A stretch of 64,000 nucleotides of DNA from Laetiporus sulphureus 93-53. Lineage: Eukaryota > Basidiomycota > Agaricomycetes > Polyporales > Laetiporaceae. Shown here piece by piece: positions 1 through 10,373 of the stretch. The translations under genes were made by a program, and so were the position numbers. The DNA is taken from NCBI RefSeq assembly GCF_001632365.1, contig NW_024468565.1, positions 145,711-209,710 on the forward strand. Reading direction: 5' to 3'. Below the pieces are notes generated by a model. That model searched no databases. It worked only from the letters and a program-made list of their open reading frames with translations, and was not told the origin of the DNA. Position 1 is the stretch's first letter, and every line of letters starts with the position of its first letter.

Positions 1-54
1 ATATATTGGCCATCATAGACGAGTCTCGAATCCTCGCAATTGACTTTCTCCACT

Positions 55-556
55 TTAAAAACGAAATCCCCACTTCTCTCTACGGTCCTGCGTCTCTAAC
101 GCCTTTCGTCGACTCACATAAGTGTCTGCCGATAGCTGTGACGTCGCTGAAGATCCTTTCCAAAGGAAGACTCAGTATGTATGGTAAGATAATCCAGCAG
201 GGTTCTAATTTACGTACCTTCTGTAGTGCTCAAACCAGCGGTTGTTATGGCTCGTTGTCGTGAAGCGGTACGTGTAGTCTGTCGTTTGTTTTGAAACCTA
301 ATTGTATCGGCAATGATGTAAAATGAACGCGAGTAACATAATAAAAATGATATCCGACTTACCAAATTTGTACACTCCTGGTGGACATGTTGAGCTGCGC
401 CGCAAGATCAGCTCGTTCTTCAGTTGAAGGATAGGCATTCTTGAAAAAGAAGTCTGTAAGGATGCGCAACTGTTCTGCGTCAGTGCGCCTTCGTTTTTTT
501 TTTACTTTGGGCTGGCGGTAACTGGATGCATTCGGCACTGATGCAGGTGCCGACAT
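55..556 (-). CDS. Homeodomain transcription factor (non-mating type), C-terminal part
   Basis: Nuclear DNA-binding regulator. Exons (minus strand) 363-556, 218-297 and 55-170 join in phase to 129 aa. Residues about 18-75 form a homeodomain: a basic KVKKKRRRTDAEQ arm, three helices and the recognition helix RSVQIWFQNKRQ, with the invariant W created across the first intron (GTAAGT donor at 362). The WFQNKR core resembles ordinary fungal homeobox factors (hom-type), not the HD1/HD2 proteins of the A mating locus, whose third helices read WFxNxR in other contexts. The third exon is less certain. The frame stays open upstream of the ATG at 556 into a Gly-Tyr-Thr-Gln repeat that is interrupted by TAG at 689-691, so this ATG may be either the true start or what is left of a longer protein. 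Confidence 0.75.
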
Positions 557-950
557 GGCATTATTTAGACGGATCTGCGGTACGTGGATAGGAGGAAGAA
601 TGATAGGTCCTTGCGCATAGCCGACTCCTTGTGTGTAGCCATATCCTTGTGTGTAGCCGAATCCTTGTGTATAGCCGAATCCTTGTGTCTAGCTGATTGG
701 CCACTGAGGTCCATAGTGTCGAGGACCTGGAGAAAGGACCAAATTCATTTTTTATCGATCAAAAATCAAATTTTGAAAAATACTTTCCTTCAGGACTCGG
801 TATCGGTGGAAAGGCATTCTGCCCACCATGATAGGTGTGCATTTGGTCATATGGCATCATCCAACTTGCTCGCGCACTGTGAGAGTCACGCTGCATGTGG
901 ACTAGGAGCAGAAGGAATGAAGGAATGCATGCATTGGACACTGATATAGA
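557..950 (-). pseudogene. Upstream coding remnant of the homeodomain gene with nonsense codon
   Basis: Reading minus strand in the frame of the homeodomain gene, codons just upstream of its ATG give a four-fold Y-T-Q-G-F/Y/V-G repeat (about 600-690) and then PRHYGPQWPIS after an acceptor-like CTCCAG. The codon that should be the Tyr of the first repeat unit is TAG (689-691). Further up, about 785-865 reads MPYDQMHTYHGGQNAF in the style of a homeobox-protein N-terminus, but its only donor (GTATTT near 776) does not restore phase. So the original N-terminus seems lost, or an alternative transcript skips it. Confidence 0.45.
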
Positions 951-1438
951 TCTCGGAGAACAAGGATCACCCATAATCATGTTTACATCACCAGTCATCC
1001 AATCATGGTAAAATTCTCGTCTTCTGCACATGAAGGAGCTAGCACTGACCAATAGGCCCTCGCCCACAAATTATCAATGAGAAGTTACCCATATATGTTC
1101 AAATGTTACCAATGAGATGTGGCTCCTATATATTAACAATGAGATGCGGACCATGTATGGTCAAATATGACCGGATGCCCGGCACAGTTTCTTCTTTAAG
1201 AGAAGCCTGAAAACGACCTTCGACGCTTCTCATTTGATGCTTCTGTTCTCACAGCTTTGTATGAACTTTCAAAACTGGTCACTGATGATCTTAAGAATTA
1301 AACTTTAGAATGCTTCCCACTTTGGTCCGTGGTCAATTGCATGCGCTATCACCTGCGCGAATAGAATTTCCTTCTGGAGCTCTACACTGCCACTTCTTTC
1401 CCCTGCCTTGATTGATCTTGATAGGCCAAGACTATAGT

Positions 1439-2114
1439 ATGTCGGAGATCACCAAAAATTCTCCTCATGCACACAATAGTAGCTTTTCTTCATTGCCAGA
1501 GGTGCTTCATTTAATCTTAGAACAGGATGTTGTTTAATACATTTGACAGTCATTGCCTATATCCAGCTATTCATCACTCAGTGGTGCATTGGGTGCCACT
1601 GCAGTGGAACCATTGAGCTCTGCGACTCCTGCTCTCAACAGAGACATGAGTCATGTGCCAGAAGCAGTGGATGATGATGAGCATGCAGCAATTGGTGGTA
1701 GTATCCATCGATTCAAGGTCAATCATGTCCAGTATTTGACAGAAGAGCTTAGATTCATCTTAACCGATCCGTAGGTTCAAATTCTACTAACTGTTGAATT
1801 CCTTCTGATTTTACTAGAGTCACAATCCAGGGATCTCGACGGTCATGGTACTATATGAGGTCCCTGGAGACATACATCTTATATGCTCGGCAAGCTCTCT
1901 CAATGGCGGGCATGACACCAGTTAGAATGCAGCATGTAGCCGACAATTCTGATTCTGCCATGTCAGTGAGGTCGACCCAGGTATGTCAACTTTGTTCCAT
2001 AGAGGCTGTTTGTTGACACCAAAATTTCAGGCAGTTTTCCTGCTAATGCGGCAAATTCTGTCAAAGCGAGTTGCCGATTTGAGACAATTGGAGCAGGAAA
2101 GGAAATGTTTGTGA
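1439..2114 (+). CDS. Hypothetical protein, 176 aa, four exons
   Basis: Exons 1439-1501, 1550-1770, 1818-1980 and 2031-2114 use GT-AG introns of 47-50 bp and keep phase through to a TGA, giving 176 aa from the ATG at 1439. The protein has a Ser-rich N-terminus, an acidic stretch AVDDDEHAA around residue 60, and a helical C-terminal half (KVNHVQYLTEELRFIL, then a Trp-Tyr-Tyr segment and a charged tail ending QLEQERKCL). No family is recognised. It is divergently oriented to the homeodomain gene and could share its promoter region (about 950-1438). Function is unknown; the consistent splicing is the main support for it being real. Confidence 0.55.
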
Positions 2115-3283
2115 TCGCCGTCGCTGACGACGAATGTTCCTTCTCAAGGGCATCTGGTTCGAGACATTAAAAGACGAAGCATATATCCAAGCACCAGGAA
2201 ATTGATTCTTCATTATCGGTAGCTATTGACATCGCTGTCTTGATGAAGGCCCGCCGAAACAATGCGGGGCATTTACAAGTACAATCCCGAAGCCATAAAT
2301 CGTTACGATTGGCTCGCAAGTCACGGATCGCTGCCTTCTGCATGATATGAAGTAGATTCGGTTACAAACTCGTACGGACATTGATAAGTAACGTTCACGA
2401 CTCGTTCTCGGCATTGATGCGCGTGTGAGCTATGCGCCAATGATACAATGTACGAATTGATTATGGGCTCCATCTGTTATAGAGGCAAAGCCTACGATCG
2501 CAACCTGAATGAATCGCCTGTATCAGAGATACTTCCGCCTTTGCCAGACCTGTTTAAATGTACTGTTGTTGCCATGCACATCCCGTTTGATGATCGGCCT
2601 CCCCGCCTTCTCGATCTTGCCATGATCCCATTATCCATGCCGTCACCTTCGAATCCGGAGCCATACCGATGCGGCTGGCTTCCCCATCCTGAGGCTCATA
2701 TGGTTTCTATCCCGACAGAAGCAGGTTTCTCTGTATGGAGCTTCATAGTACCGATGCGATCCAATCATGCATAGGGAATTTGCTGATGAAACATTCATAC
2801 GCATCTTCAGGCGATAGAACGCTTGGAGCATATGACAAAAAAATTTGACACTCCCTTCATCGTCTTTCATGCGATATATTCTCGAGATGGGATGCCTCTC
2901 CCCATTAATAAAGCCATACGACAGATGCAAGGTTCATTCTATAAGAAAGATCAGCATGGTGAGGGGGTATTGTTGTGGCTCGGTACGGAGACCAAAACTA
3001 CACCACCATCATAAATATCTCAATTGCTTTTTACCCTATCATAAAGTTGTTCTTAGCGACTTGCTTACCACCTTATATTATGTTTGAGTACTGTATGAAT
3101 GCAACACGTGAGATCATTAGTTATTGCAACTAAAAAACACATATGTCATGCTCAGTCGTACAAGAAGATCGGTGAAAAGTAGATATTTCCAGGCGCAATC
3201 TTCCAAGACACTGGTACATAGGAGAAATGATGCTTACCGTCTACCTTGATGACCCATAGGATTTCATGCCGTTCATCGGAGGC
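2115..3283. other. No recognisable gene
   Basis: Several medium open frames exist on both strands (for example 2448-2774 plus and 2643-2930 minus) but none shows a recognisable motif or a set of phase-consistent introns, so I do not call a gene here. Confidence 0.4.
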
Positions 3284-3560
3284 TCAAGGGATATCAGACA
3301 AATAGACAGACTCGAGGTCGGCGCAGTTATAGCTCTGTGTGTTTCTTACTAACTTCCGTTCACTTTCACGTTGAAACTGCGTACCAAGTGCACTAGAAAG
3401 AGCAGGTCCTTCTGGGCCTCCTCCCACAATGACAATGTCGCGTTCCTCAGAGCTTGATGAGCGGTAGAGAGTGATCGCAATGTCTGCGCCCAGTGACCCC
3501 TTGAAGCAAGCAAGCAAGCCCCGAATTTAGCGGCAGAGCTCAACACATTGGTCGAATTTG
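3284..3560 (-). pseudogene. COQ6-like FAD monooxygenase N-terminal fragment
   Basis: COQ6 is a mitochondrial flavin hydroxylase of ubiquinone synthesis. On the minus strand one frame gives a mitochondrial-presequence-like stretch (about 3480-3546, ending TLRSLSTAH), and a second frame takes over with ERDIVIVGGGPEGPALSSALG at about 3395-3460. That is the dinucleotide-binding GxGxxG-type start of COQ6 and related enzymes, in which the usual GPAG reads GPEG. The frame change, and the loss of similarity after about 25 residues, point to a broken fragment. Another FAD-dependent hydroxylase is possible. Confidence 0.45.
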
Positions 3561-3600
3561 CTCTATCGCATCTTGCACTCGGAATGCGCGCGTCGCGATA

Positions 3601-4169
3601 GTGGACGACGTCCCGTCAAAGCGACCAGACTATCGAATGTCAGCGGTGACCAGAGAAACCGGAAAGCGGGGCAGAGATGAGAGATGGAAATCCGGAGGGA
3701 GGGCGAAGACGCGGGGTCAGTCTGTGGGGAAATTCCAAATTCCAGAATGGCTGCTACCGCAAATAGGTTTCTTAACGCTGGCTAAGCATCTTCGCGCTCA
3801 CCCCGCGGTAACTGATCGTGCACTGATGTAAGCGATTCGCGTTGCCGCGTTCCCGCTCTGGTGCCATGGCTCGTGCACGGGCGACACAAAATTTCTCTTC
3901 GTGGCTACTTTGCGCGTTGCTTCGCTGGCTGCTTGGGGCTGCTTTGCAAGGTTGCTTCTGCTCGGGCTGGAAAGTTTTATCGGCTGGACCACAAGCCATG
4001 ATAATGCTCGACGCCACATTTTGTGGCACATGCAATGTGTAGGATTCCAGCTCCAGGTTCTTGTATTTTATTCACATGAGGACACAATGATGTTTCGGCA
4101 GTCTCGTAATCAGATGGTATGGAAGGGAGAGCACGAGAGCTGTACAAGGACGGCGACACCATATTCACA
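3601..4169. other. No recognisable gene
   Basis: Unassigned sequence between the FAD-domain fragment and the left edge of the MIP repeat. The open frames here overlap on both strands without motifs. Confidence 0.4.
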
Positions 4170-6549
4170 GCATTGATGAGATCGGAGAGCCAGACTACCC
4201 TGCTCTGTCGCCGGCACTTCATGACTGCGAAACCCTCGCTCGCCACTTCTTTCACTCTGTGACTGTTTCTCGGTTCCAATCGAGAATCCCCGTTTGAAAC
4301 AGAGATTCGAGGCAGTCGTCGTGGTCTGGCTGAAGAGCTCCTTGAGGAACGCCCCCGAATTCGGCGCGTGGCCCAAGAGTTCCTGCACCGCCGCCATGGC
4401 GTCAATGACAGCGTACAAGAGCTTCGAAAGCACCTCACCTTGAGTGAGTCGAGCTCCTCTCTGCCACCGCCTGGAAGCAGTATGGACTTCCTGTAGCGTG
4501 CGCCTCGTACTGGATCGAGAGGATCCTGCTTGAACACTGTCGTGTACATATCAGCGGCAAAGACCAACGAATACGTGTACCTATAGCCGAAGAAAGCGTG
4601 TTAGCACCACAGGCACAAGATACATGTTCAGATATCTGTGGAAACACGTGCTCATAGTATCCAGCATCGTAACCGCTTGCGATGTGGTTGAATGAGCCTG
4701 GCCTGCAGACCGGAGACCGGAGCTGATCCTAGTAGTCGCCGCGCGCAGGTCGTTCCATAATGCTGTGTAGTCAGTCGGTTCTATCGGAAAGCATCGTGAG
4801 ACTCACGCCACACAAAGAGCTGCACAAACGTGCGATAGCCCCTCCCTACTCACCCTCGTCAGTATGCACCTTGATGTCGAATTTGGCAAAGAAAAGTTGA
4901 CGAAAGTAGAATAGGCGACCGTCGACATACCGGTTGCGAGAGACGACTCATGGAGTGCATCAATACATCATGCGACGAATGGGTGGAGACTCGTCGAACT
5001 TATCTCTTGATGATCTTGTCGATGAGGTCTCTTGAGAGCGGCTGTTTGGTCTTGTAATGACTTGACATGCGTTCGAGAACCGCTGGCTCGAAGCACCTAC
5101 TCAAAAATATCAACATGAACGATGTTCTCCTCGTCGCCATCACGAGATGACAGCGTACCAATTCTGGAGCATCTGCGAGGGCGCCTCCACAAAGTCACCT
5201 CCCATACTGCGCATTGCCAGTTCGATGGAGAAGTATGAGGTCTGACCGAAGACAACTTACGATGTCCCATGGAACGTAGAGAACCGCGTCCTGCTCAACA
5301 GCTCATGGAAGACGTGCCCTATGTCGTGGAAAAACGTCACGACGTCATTGTGCGGCATCAGTGCCAGAATCGTCGGTGTGGGCTTTGCTAAGTTTGCGAC
5401 CATCGCTGCTAGCGAATAGCTCTGCATGCCATCAGGACACATGAATCCTGGAAGCAAGGGCCAAACTGCCAATTGGAAATATTTCGATTCTGTGGATTCG
5501 AGCGAGACCAAAACTGTCAGTATATGATCATGCAAGAGTCCAAAGTCGACACGCACCACGAGGGAAGAGGTCCAAGTAACAATACCCGACAAAGCGGGAC
5601 TCGTCATTCGCATCTTCTCCCATACCGCAAACTGCTGAACATCTGCCCCGGCACACACGTCAGAACCGAGCTTCCACAGATCGTCTATGCAGCACTAACC
5701 AGGATGCCACGTCTCGCCGTTGATCTCCACGAACCACACGCCAAGCAGGTTCTGGTAGATCTCGAGGATCGTAGGCACCACCGCACTGACAGGACAGCGC
5801 TCCTTGACCATCTCGTCATCCAGCTTGAGCGAACGCTCGAGTAGCACGCGGTGGTAATACCAGTAGTCCCATGTGTAGAAGTTGCCGTCAGATGGGTAGG
5901 TGTTCGCCGCATGTTCTTCCTCCTTGAGCTTCAGGAGCACAACACGCTCCTTTTCTCCGGTGGCAGGTCTGCTAAGAACTGTCGGTGCAGACGGTCAGCA
6001 TGCGCTTAAGCGCGACTTATGAACACCTGAAAGGAGTCAACGAGATGCACGCGTTGAGCAGGTGATGCGCACGTACGCATGAAAGGTTACAATCAGCAGA
6101 AGGCGGCGCTGTAACCCGGTCCTTCAGACCCGATCCTTCGCGATCACATCTTTCGTGAGCTCGAGGAACTGTTCCGCAGAGTGCGTCCAGGACGGCGGTG
6201 ACTGGGGCGGTGTCAGAGATGCCATAACAGTGTTGGTGGTCAACCAGTAGAGATGCAAACGGTCTAGAAAGCGGCAGCGTGCAGCGTGACTGATATAGCT
6301 GATGGCGGCGCTGAGGCGTTCTCGCGACCAGACAATTGCAAGCAGAGTCCCTTGTTTCGGTGAAGAGGCGATGCTGGTGAGCAAGAACGGGATGCGTGGG
6401 CGAGCGGACATGTCCGGACGATCATGTTCCAAATATCCACGCGACGGAAACGCTGGCGCCTTACGTAAGCCTGTTATTCGGGATCAACGAATCCAGCAGT
6501 AAGCTACAGACAATGAAGGTATAGAAAGATCTACATAAAATAATTACGA
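4170..6549 (-). repeat. Inverted repeat, left copy (MIP pseudogene block, 2,380 bp)
   Basis: The reverse complement of this block matches 31735-34114 almost base for base. Matching ends are GCATTGATGAGATCGG (4170 side) and TAATTACGA (6541-6549 side), so both copies are exactly 2,380 bp with no net indel. Translated comparison shows at least seven base differences (for example H/R, T/A, V/A, Q/R and L/P replacements), that is above 99.5 percent identity. Sequence diverges immediately outside both ends. It is either a recent duplication or is kept alike by gene conversion. Confidence 0.9.
4304..6432 (-). pseudogene. Mitochondrial intermediate peptidase pseudogene, copy 1
   Basis: MIP (M3 metallopeptidase, matrix) trims octapeptides from imported precursors. 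Recognisable pieces in order: SWTHSAEQFLELTKDVIAKD near the start; LLKLKEEEHAANTYP and IYQNLLGVWFVEINGETWHP; VANLAKPTPTI; the metal site FFHDIGHVFHELL (codons 5314-5328); FVEAPSQMLQNW; and YSLVFAADMYTTVFKQDPLD. Lesions: roughly 200 codons between the first two pieces are missing; there is a one-base loss after VWEK; another frame change lies before the YSLVFAADMY segment; and the catalytic Glu of HExxH is Asp. Introns are kept, so it is not a retrocopy. All these lesions are shared with the copy at 31852-33980. In Agaricomycetes MIP normally flanks the A mating-type locus; a functional MIP must lie elsewhere. Confidence 0.85.
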
Positions 6550-7165
6550 GAGTCTCACTTGGACCTGCGATACCTCTCCTTACGAGAACTTCACCGTCCT
6601 GTGAGCGCCATGTCCTCTGCCTTTCTAAAATTAAACATCCTAACGCGACGTCTCACGCTTTCTCAGTCTTGATAATATGAATTCGAGCATCCTGGTCGCG
6701 CCCTATGCATTCGTCGCTAATCAAGCGAACTATGACTGCTCCGTGGTGATATCGCCGTACCAAATGGCCTCTTTCCCTGCTGCTTCCGGCTACACCATCG
6801 TCCTCGCCAACACCCTCAACAGTTCAGATGTGAGTTGTAGTGCTAATGCCCTCTAATCTGTTCCGCCGTCGGAGATGAAGATACTGATGCTCGTGAACCC
6901 TTGTAGATCTATGCCAAGAGTGAGGAGTTCGCGATCAAGCCAGAAGGTTCCGCCTATCCCGCTACATCCGCTACGCCCACAGGAACAAGCACGGCTACCG
7001 GCAGCGCCAAGCGGCAGTGTGAGCGGCAGTGCAACCACAACTGACGCGGCTGCTGCCTCCTCCACCTCCGCTTCCTCCAAGTCGAGCGGCGCGAACAAGC
7101 TCGCCGCCTCTATGATGGGTGGTCTTGCTGGGACCGGTGCCTTGTTCAGATTGTTGATGGCTTGA
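6550..7165 (+). pseudogene. Knh1/Kre9-like Ser/Thr-rich GPI-anchored protein, truncated
   Basis: Secreted, cell-wall-type protein of the Knh1/Kre9-like N-terminal-domain family common in Agaricomycetes. Exons 6550-6600, 6667-6829 and 6907-7165 join in phase. They begin inside the domain (SLTWTCDTSPYENFTVLL), continue with QANYDCSVVISPYQ, GYTIVLANTLNSSDIYA and FAIKPEGSAYPATSATPTG, then a Ser/Thr/Ala-rich stalk and a hydrophobic GPI-type tail ending GTGALFRLLMA. Two defects: the signal peptide and first beta strands are missing, because the gene is cut exactly where the inverted repeat ends (6549/6550), and one extra base near 7010 shifts the stalk frame so that the tail is read in another frame. 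Confidence 0.75.
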
Positions 7166-8435
7166 TCACCGCGTACGAGTGCTGCAGCAAGAACTGTGGA
7201 CTTTACATTCCTCTGGCTTGTGTCAGCCCCACACACGTACTTTCTTGCACTTGTCCTTGTTTCTGTTCGTGGACGCTGAAGGCTTGGGGTGTGTTGTACC
7301 GTCTTTTCGACTGTACTGTCTTTACTAGTTTACATGAGTGTGATGCGGACAGTGCTTGTTTGACAATTCGCAATGTCGTGCAGGATCCATGCGTGCCCGG
7401 CGCTTGCTGCGAGTGGATGACGGAGAACTCTCAGTCGACTTGCCCGGGCGTTCTGAATCTACACGACAGACAGACAACAAAAGGACAAGTTCTCTCGTGC
7501 CATGAGCAGTATCTGGAATGCGGCAGCCTCGCACACTAACTGCATCTGGTCACCAGAAGACAGTCGAGGAGTTCACTAGAACGGGTGCATCAGTGAGCTA
7601 TAGACCGATAGTATGCTTATACATACATATTGGCTGCGAGTCGGAAACGTTCTTTACCAAGGTCTCCTTACTTGTAGGAGGCATGCTGCTCTGGCAATAA
7701 TCCTAAATTGTCGAAAGGATGCCATGTACTGGGCTGCCTATCACATGCCTTCAGTGCCGGGCTACCTATCACATGCCTTCAGCATGGACAGTATGTCCAC
7801 TTGAGTGGAATCAAGTTCATCCAATCGCGTCCTGGTATTTGACAGAGATAGGAACAATAGCAGCAACCCTTGAGAGCGTATGGCACGTACCATGTCCCAA
7901 TATCTCAAACAGCAATCGCACACTCAGCTCCATGTCACCCATCTTCCGCGAGCAAAGAATACCATGTTAGCAGCAGTGGCTGCATTAGAGAATCCCACTG
8001 TTCCTGTTCACGCATTCTCGCAACCTGCGCGAAGAACCTGAGTTCAACGCCGCCGTCAGCCATCCCTCTCAACGAGAGAAGTCAGACATCGCGAATAGAA
8101 CAGCCATGTCGAACATTCCCAGCTCGTACTACGTGTGTGCGATCCAATATGCAATGCAGAGTGTCAGTCGTCCCTGCCCTTGCACGGTGGCGGAACTGTA
8201 TGCCTTGAAGAGCTCATAGGCTCTATTATACAGCTGTCAACCAATGTTTTATTGCCTCATAGTCAAAGAAGTGCATCGACGTACCTCCAAGGTAATCGCA
8301 AGATGCTCCACCTTCTTCCCATTCGAGAGCTCAGGAGCGGACATTGTCACTTGCCGCTTCGCCTAACCCACCATGAATGATCTGGCCTGACGCGCCCTAT
8401 CTTTATCAAACACTCACTTCTACATCTGAAGCAGC
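7166..8435. other. No recognisable gene
   Basis: Only overlapping, motif-free open frames are visible. No phase-consistent exon series was found. Confidence 0.4.
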
Positions 8436-8900
8436 TCAAAAGTGCTCACGTCTGTGCTCGGTGCAATGCGCAGCCATGTAGTAGTAGAAGCCAGGATGCT
8501 GCAGCGCCTGCGTAGGGTTCAGGCCGGGCACGTGCATTGCCTCTACCTCGAACGCGATCCGTTGTTTGGTGTCGAATGCTTGCACTGCGAGCGGCGAAAT
8601 AGCAGCGGCGGGTGAGGACGTCGAAAAATGAGTCGGTATCTTGAGCATCGAACGTGTGCACTGCTCGAGCACTACCGTCAGCAATCCTTGTAAACGATGT
8701 GGGTGTGTACCATGCGCACCTGCTTCATGGTCGAGACAATGCAGTCCTTGACCGTAGTGTTATTTCCGACGTCAGGCGGACGAGGTATGATGATGTTAGC
8801 CGGATGCGAATCTGCGTTCGTGGGATCGACATTGCGCACAGGATCCGATGGAGAGACAAGCGAGGAAATCGATTCTGGGGACAGCTGAGTGAGCTCTTGC
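8436..8900 (-). pseudogene. Possible TRAPPC11-like (foie gras domain) fragment
   Basis: Minus strand 8436-8620 reads QAFDTKQRIAFEVEAMHVPG followed by NPTQALQHPGFYYYMAAHC. A second segment at about 8700-8890 reads NVDPTNADSHPANIIIPRPP and VKDCIVSTMKQVRMVHTHI. The HPGFYYxxAA pattern is reminiscent of the TRAPPC11/Gryzun foie-gras domain, a tethering-complex subunit acting at the Golgi. The two pieces are in different frames and no intact exon chain was found. Identification rests on family memory only and is tentative. Confidence 0.3.
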
Positions 8901-10373
8901 TGACCGAGTCTGGAGACATGGCTGCGCGAAGAACAGGATAGCAGCAGAACGACTCCAAATAACAGTTGGCAGAGCCAGATAGCAGGACGCTTCCACAGTC
9001 ACAATCAGTCCGACGTGCAAACTATATCAGATAGATAGAAGTATAAGCGAGTCTTCCAGCTATGCGATGCACATTGATTGGAGGCGAGCACGCAGGAGGC
9101 AGGAGGGCCACAGAATTATCACAGAGAGAAACGCATGGGCGCTCGACTCCGCAAAACAATGCTCTAGCGCCCGGCCTAGTCTGGGCGCCACTCATTTATG
9201 GTTAGGGCCTCAGCGTCGCGCGTACGGCATGCGTACGGGGGTACTTCACGGGGGTAATTATAGATTGGCTCTGGAAAGGTCAGAGCCGATGTAGGAAAGG
9301 CGAAGAATCGCCCTGCCTTTTCAGTAAATTCTGCTTATTTCCACCATTTATTGTTCGGGACAAGTTCTTCCCACGCTCTGCTGCTCGCATCGTTGCAGCT
9401 CTCGCAGGCCACGTGATCTCACGCGATGCCCGCCATATGCCAGAGAATGAAGTAATGCAGGCAGGAGCTAGGGTTTCGCCCACCGTGGACTGTCCGTGCA
9501 GGTCACCACGTCACCAGCCACCAGCCGCGGCGACGTCCGCATTCCTTAAACAGGCTCTATTCTGCAGTACCGGATCCGGCGGTAAAAGCATCAGAAGTTG
9601 TGGCAGGTGAGCCCATAGGTGCCTCGTGCGTTACACTGTATTTCATTGTATAGGTTCGAGATTGAGCCGAGAAAATGGCGTTGACGGAGTCAGGAACCAT
9701 TTGATAAAGTTTGGATAACGGGATCTGAGCACTGCGACGAATTGTATAAATACCCGCGCGCGTAGGTGTTCCACGTTTGAAAGCGGGAAGCACCTATCAG
9801 ACGCGCCTCTTGATCTCCGCTATTTGGACGGCGATGTCCACACTGGCGAAATATCTCCGGCGCAGTTCTTCGCCAATCTCTGATCGAAGATGTCGGGATG
9901 CAATGGCAAGCTGCGCAAAGCCTTGTCGACCCCAAGCTCAATGGCCCCCGTTCCAGAGTCCTGAGAGGTAGGCTGATCCTCGATCTCCCTGTCCGTTTTC
10001 ATGTTGTCCCATGTTGTCCCGGATAGGGTGCGGCCGAAAGGGTTTTCGCGAACACCTTTCGACTCAGCCGTGACAGTGACGACATTGCCACCAATGAGCA
10101 GACCTAATGTTGGAGAGGATGTGCTGCTAGTAAATTCGCATGGGAGCCGGTTCGAAGCGCTCACCCGTATCATCACGTTCGTAATCGGACGAACAGCCTG
10201 CCCACAGAAAGATCCAAATAGCACGAGGAAGCCTGATGGACTTGAGCTGTTCGCGCAATTCCCATCGTTATCCTCACCAATACTAGCGGTGTCTACGTGC
10301 TAATACCGCTCCCCTTTTTCGCTCATCGCGCAAGTACCCGCTTGTGTGCTGCACCATTTGCAACCATATTACG
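8901..10373. other. No confident gene; possible coding remnant on minus strand
   Basis: Minus strand 9780-10100 contains protein-like but frame-shifted reading, including a charged helical stretch EELRRRYFASVDIAVQIAEI ending in a stop near 9810. No family recognised and no complete exon chain. The rest shows nothing. Confidence 0.3.

Noticed and set aside
363..556. HD2 mating-type gene at the left edge
   Set aside because: The WFQNKRQ recognition helix and lack of mating-type context fit an ordinary fungal homeobox regulator.
3510..3530. Short CTTG microsatellite
   Set aside because: Only three or four units inside the FAD-domain fragment; no significance.
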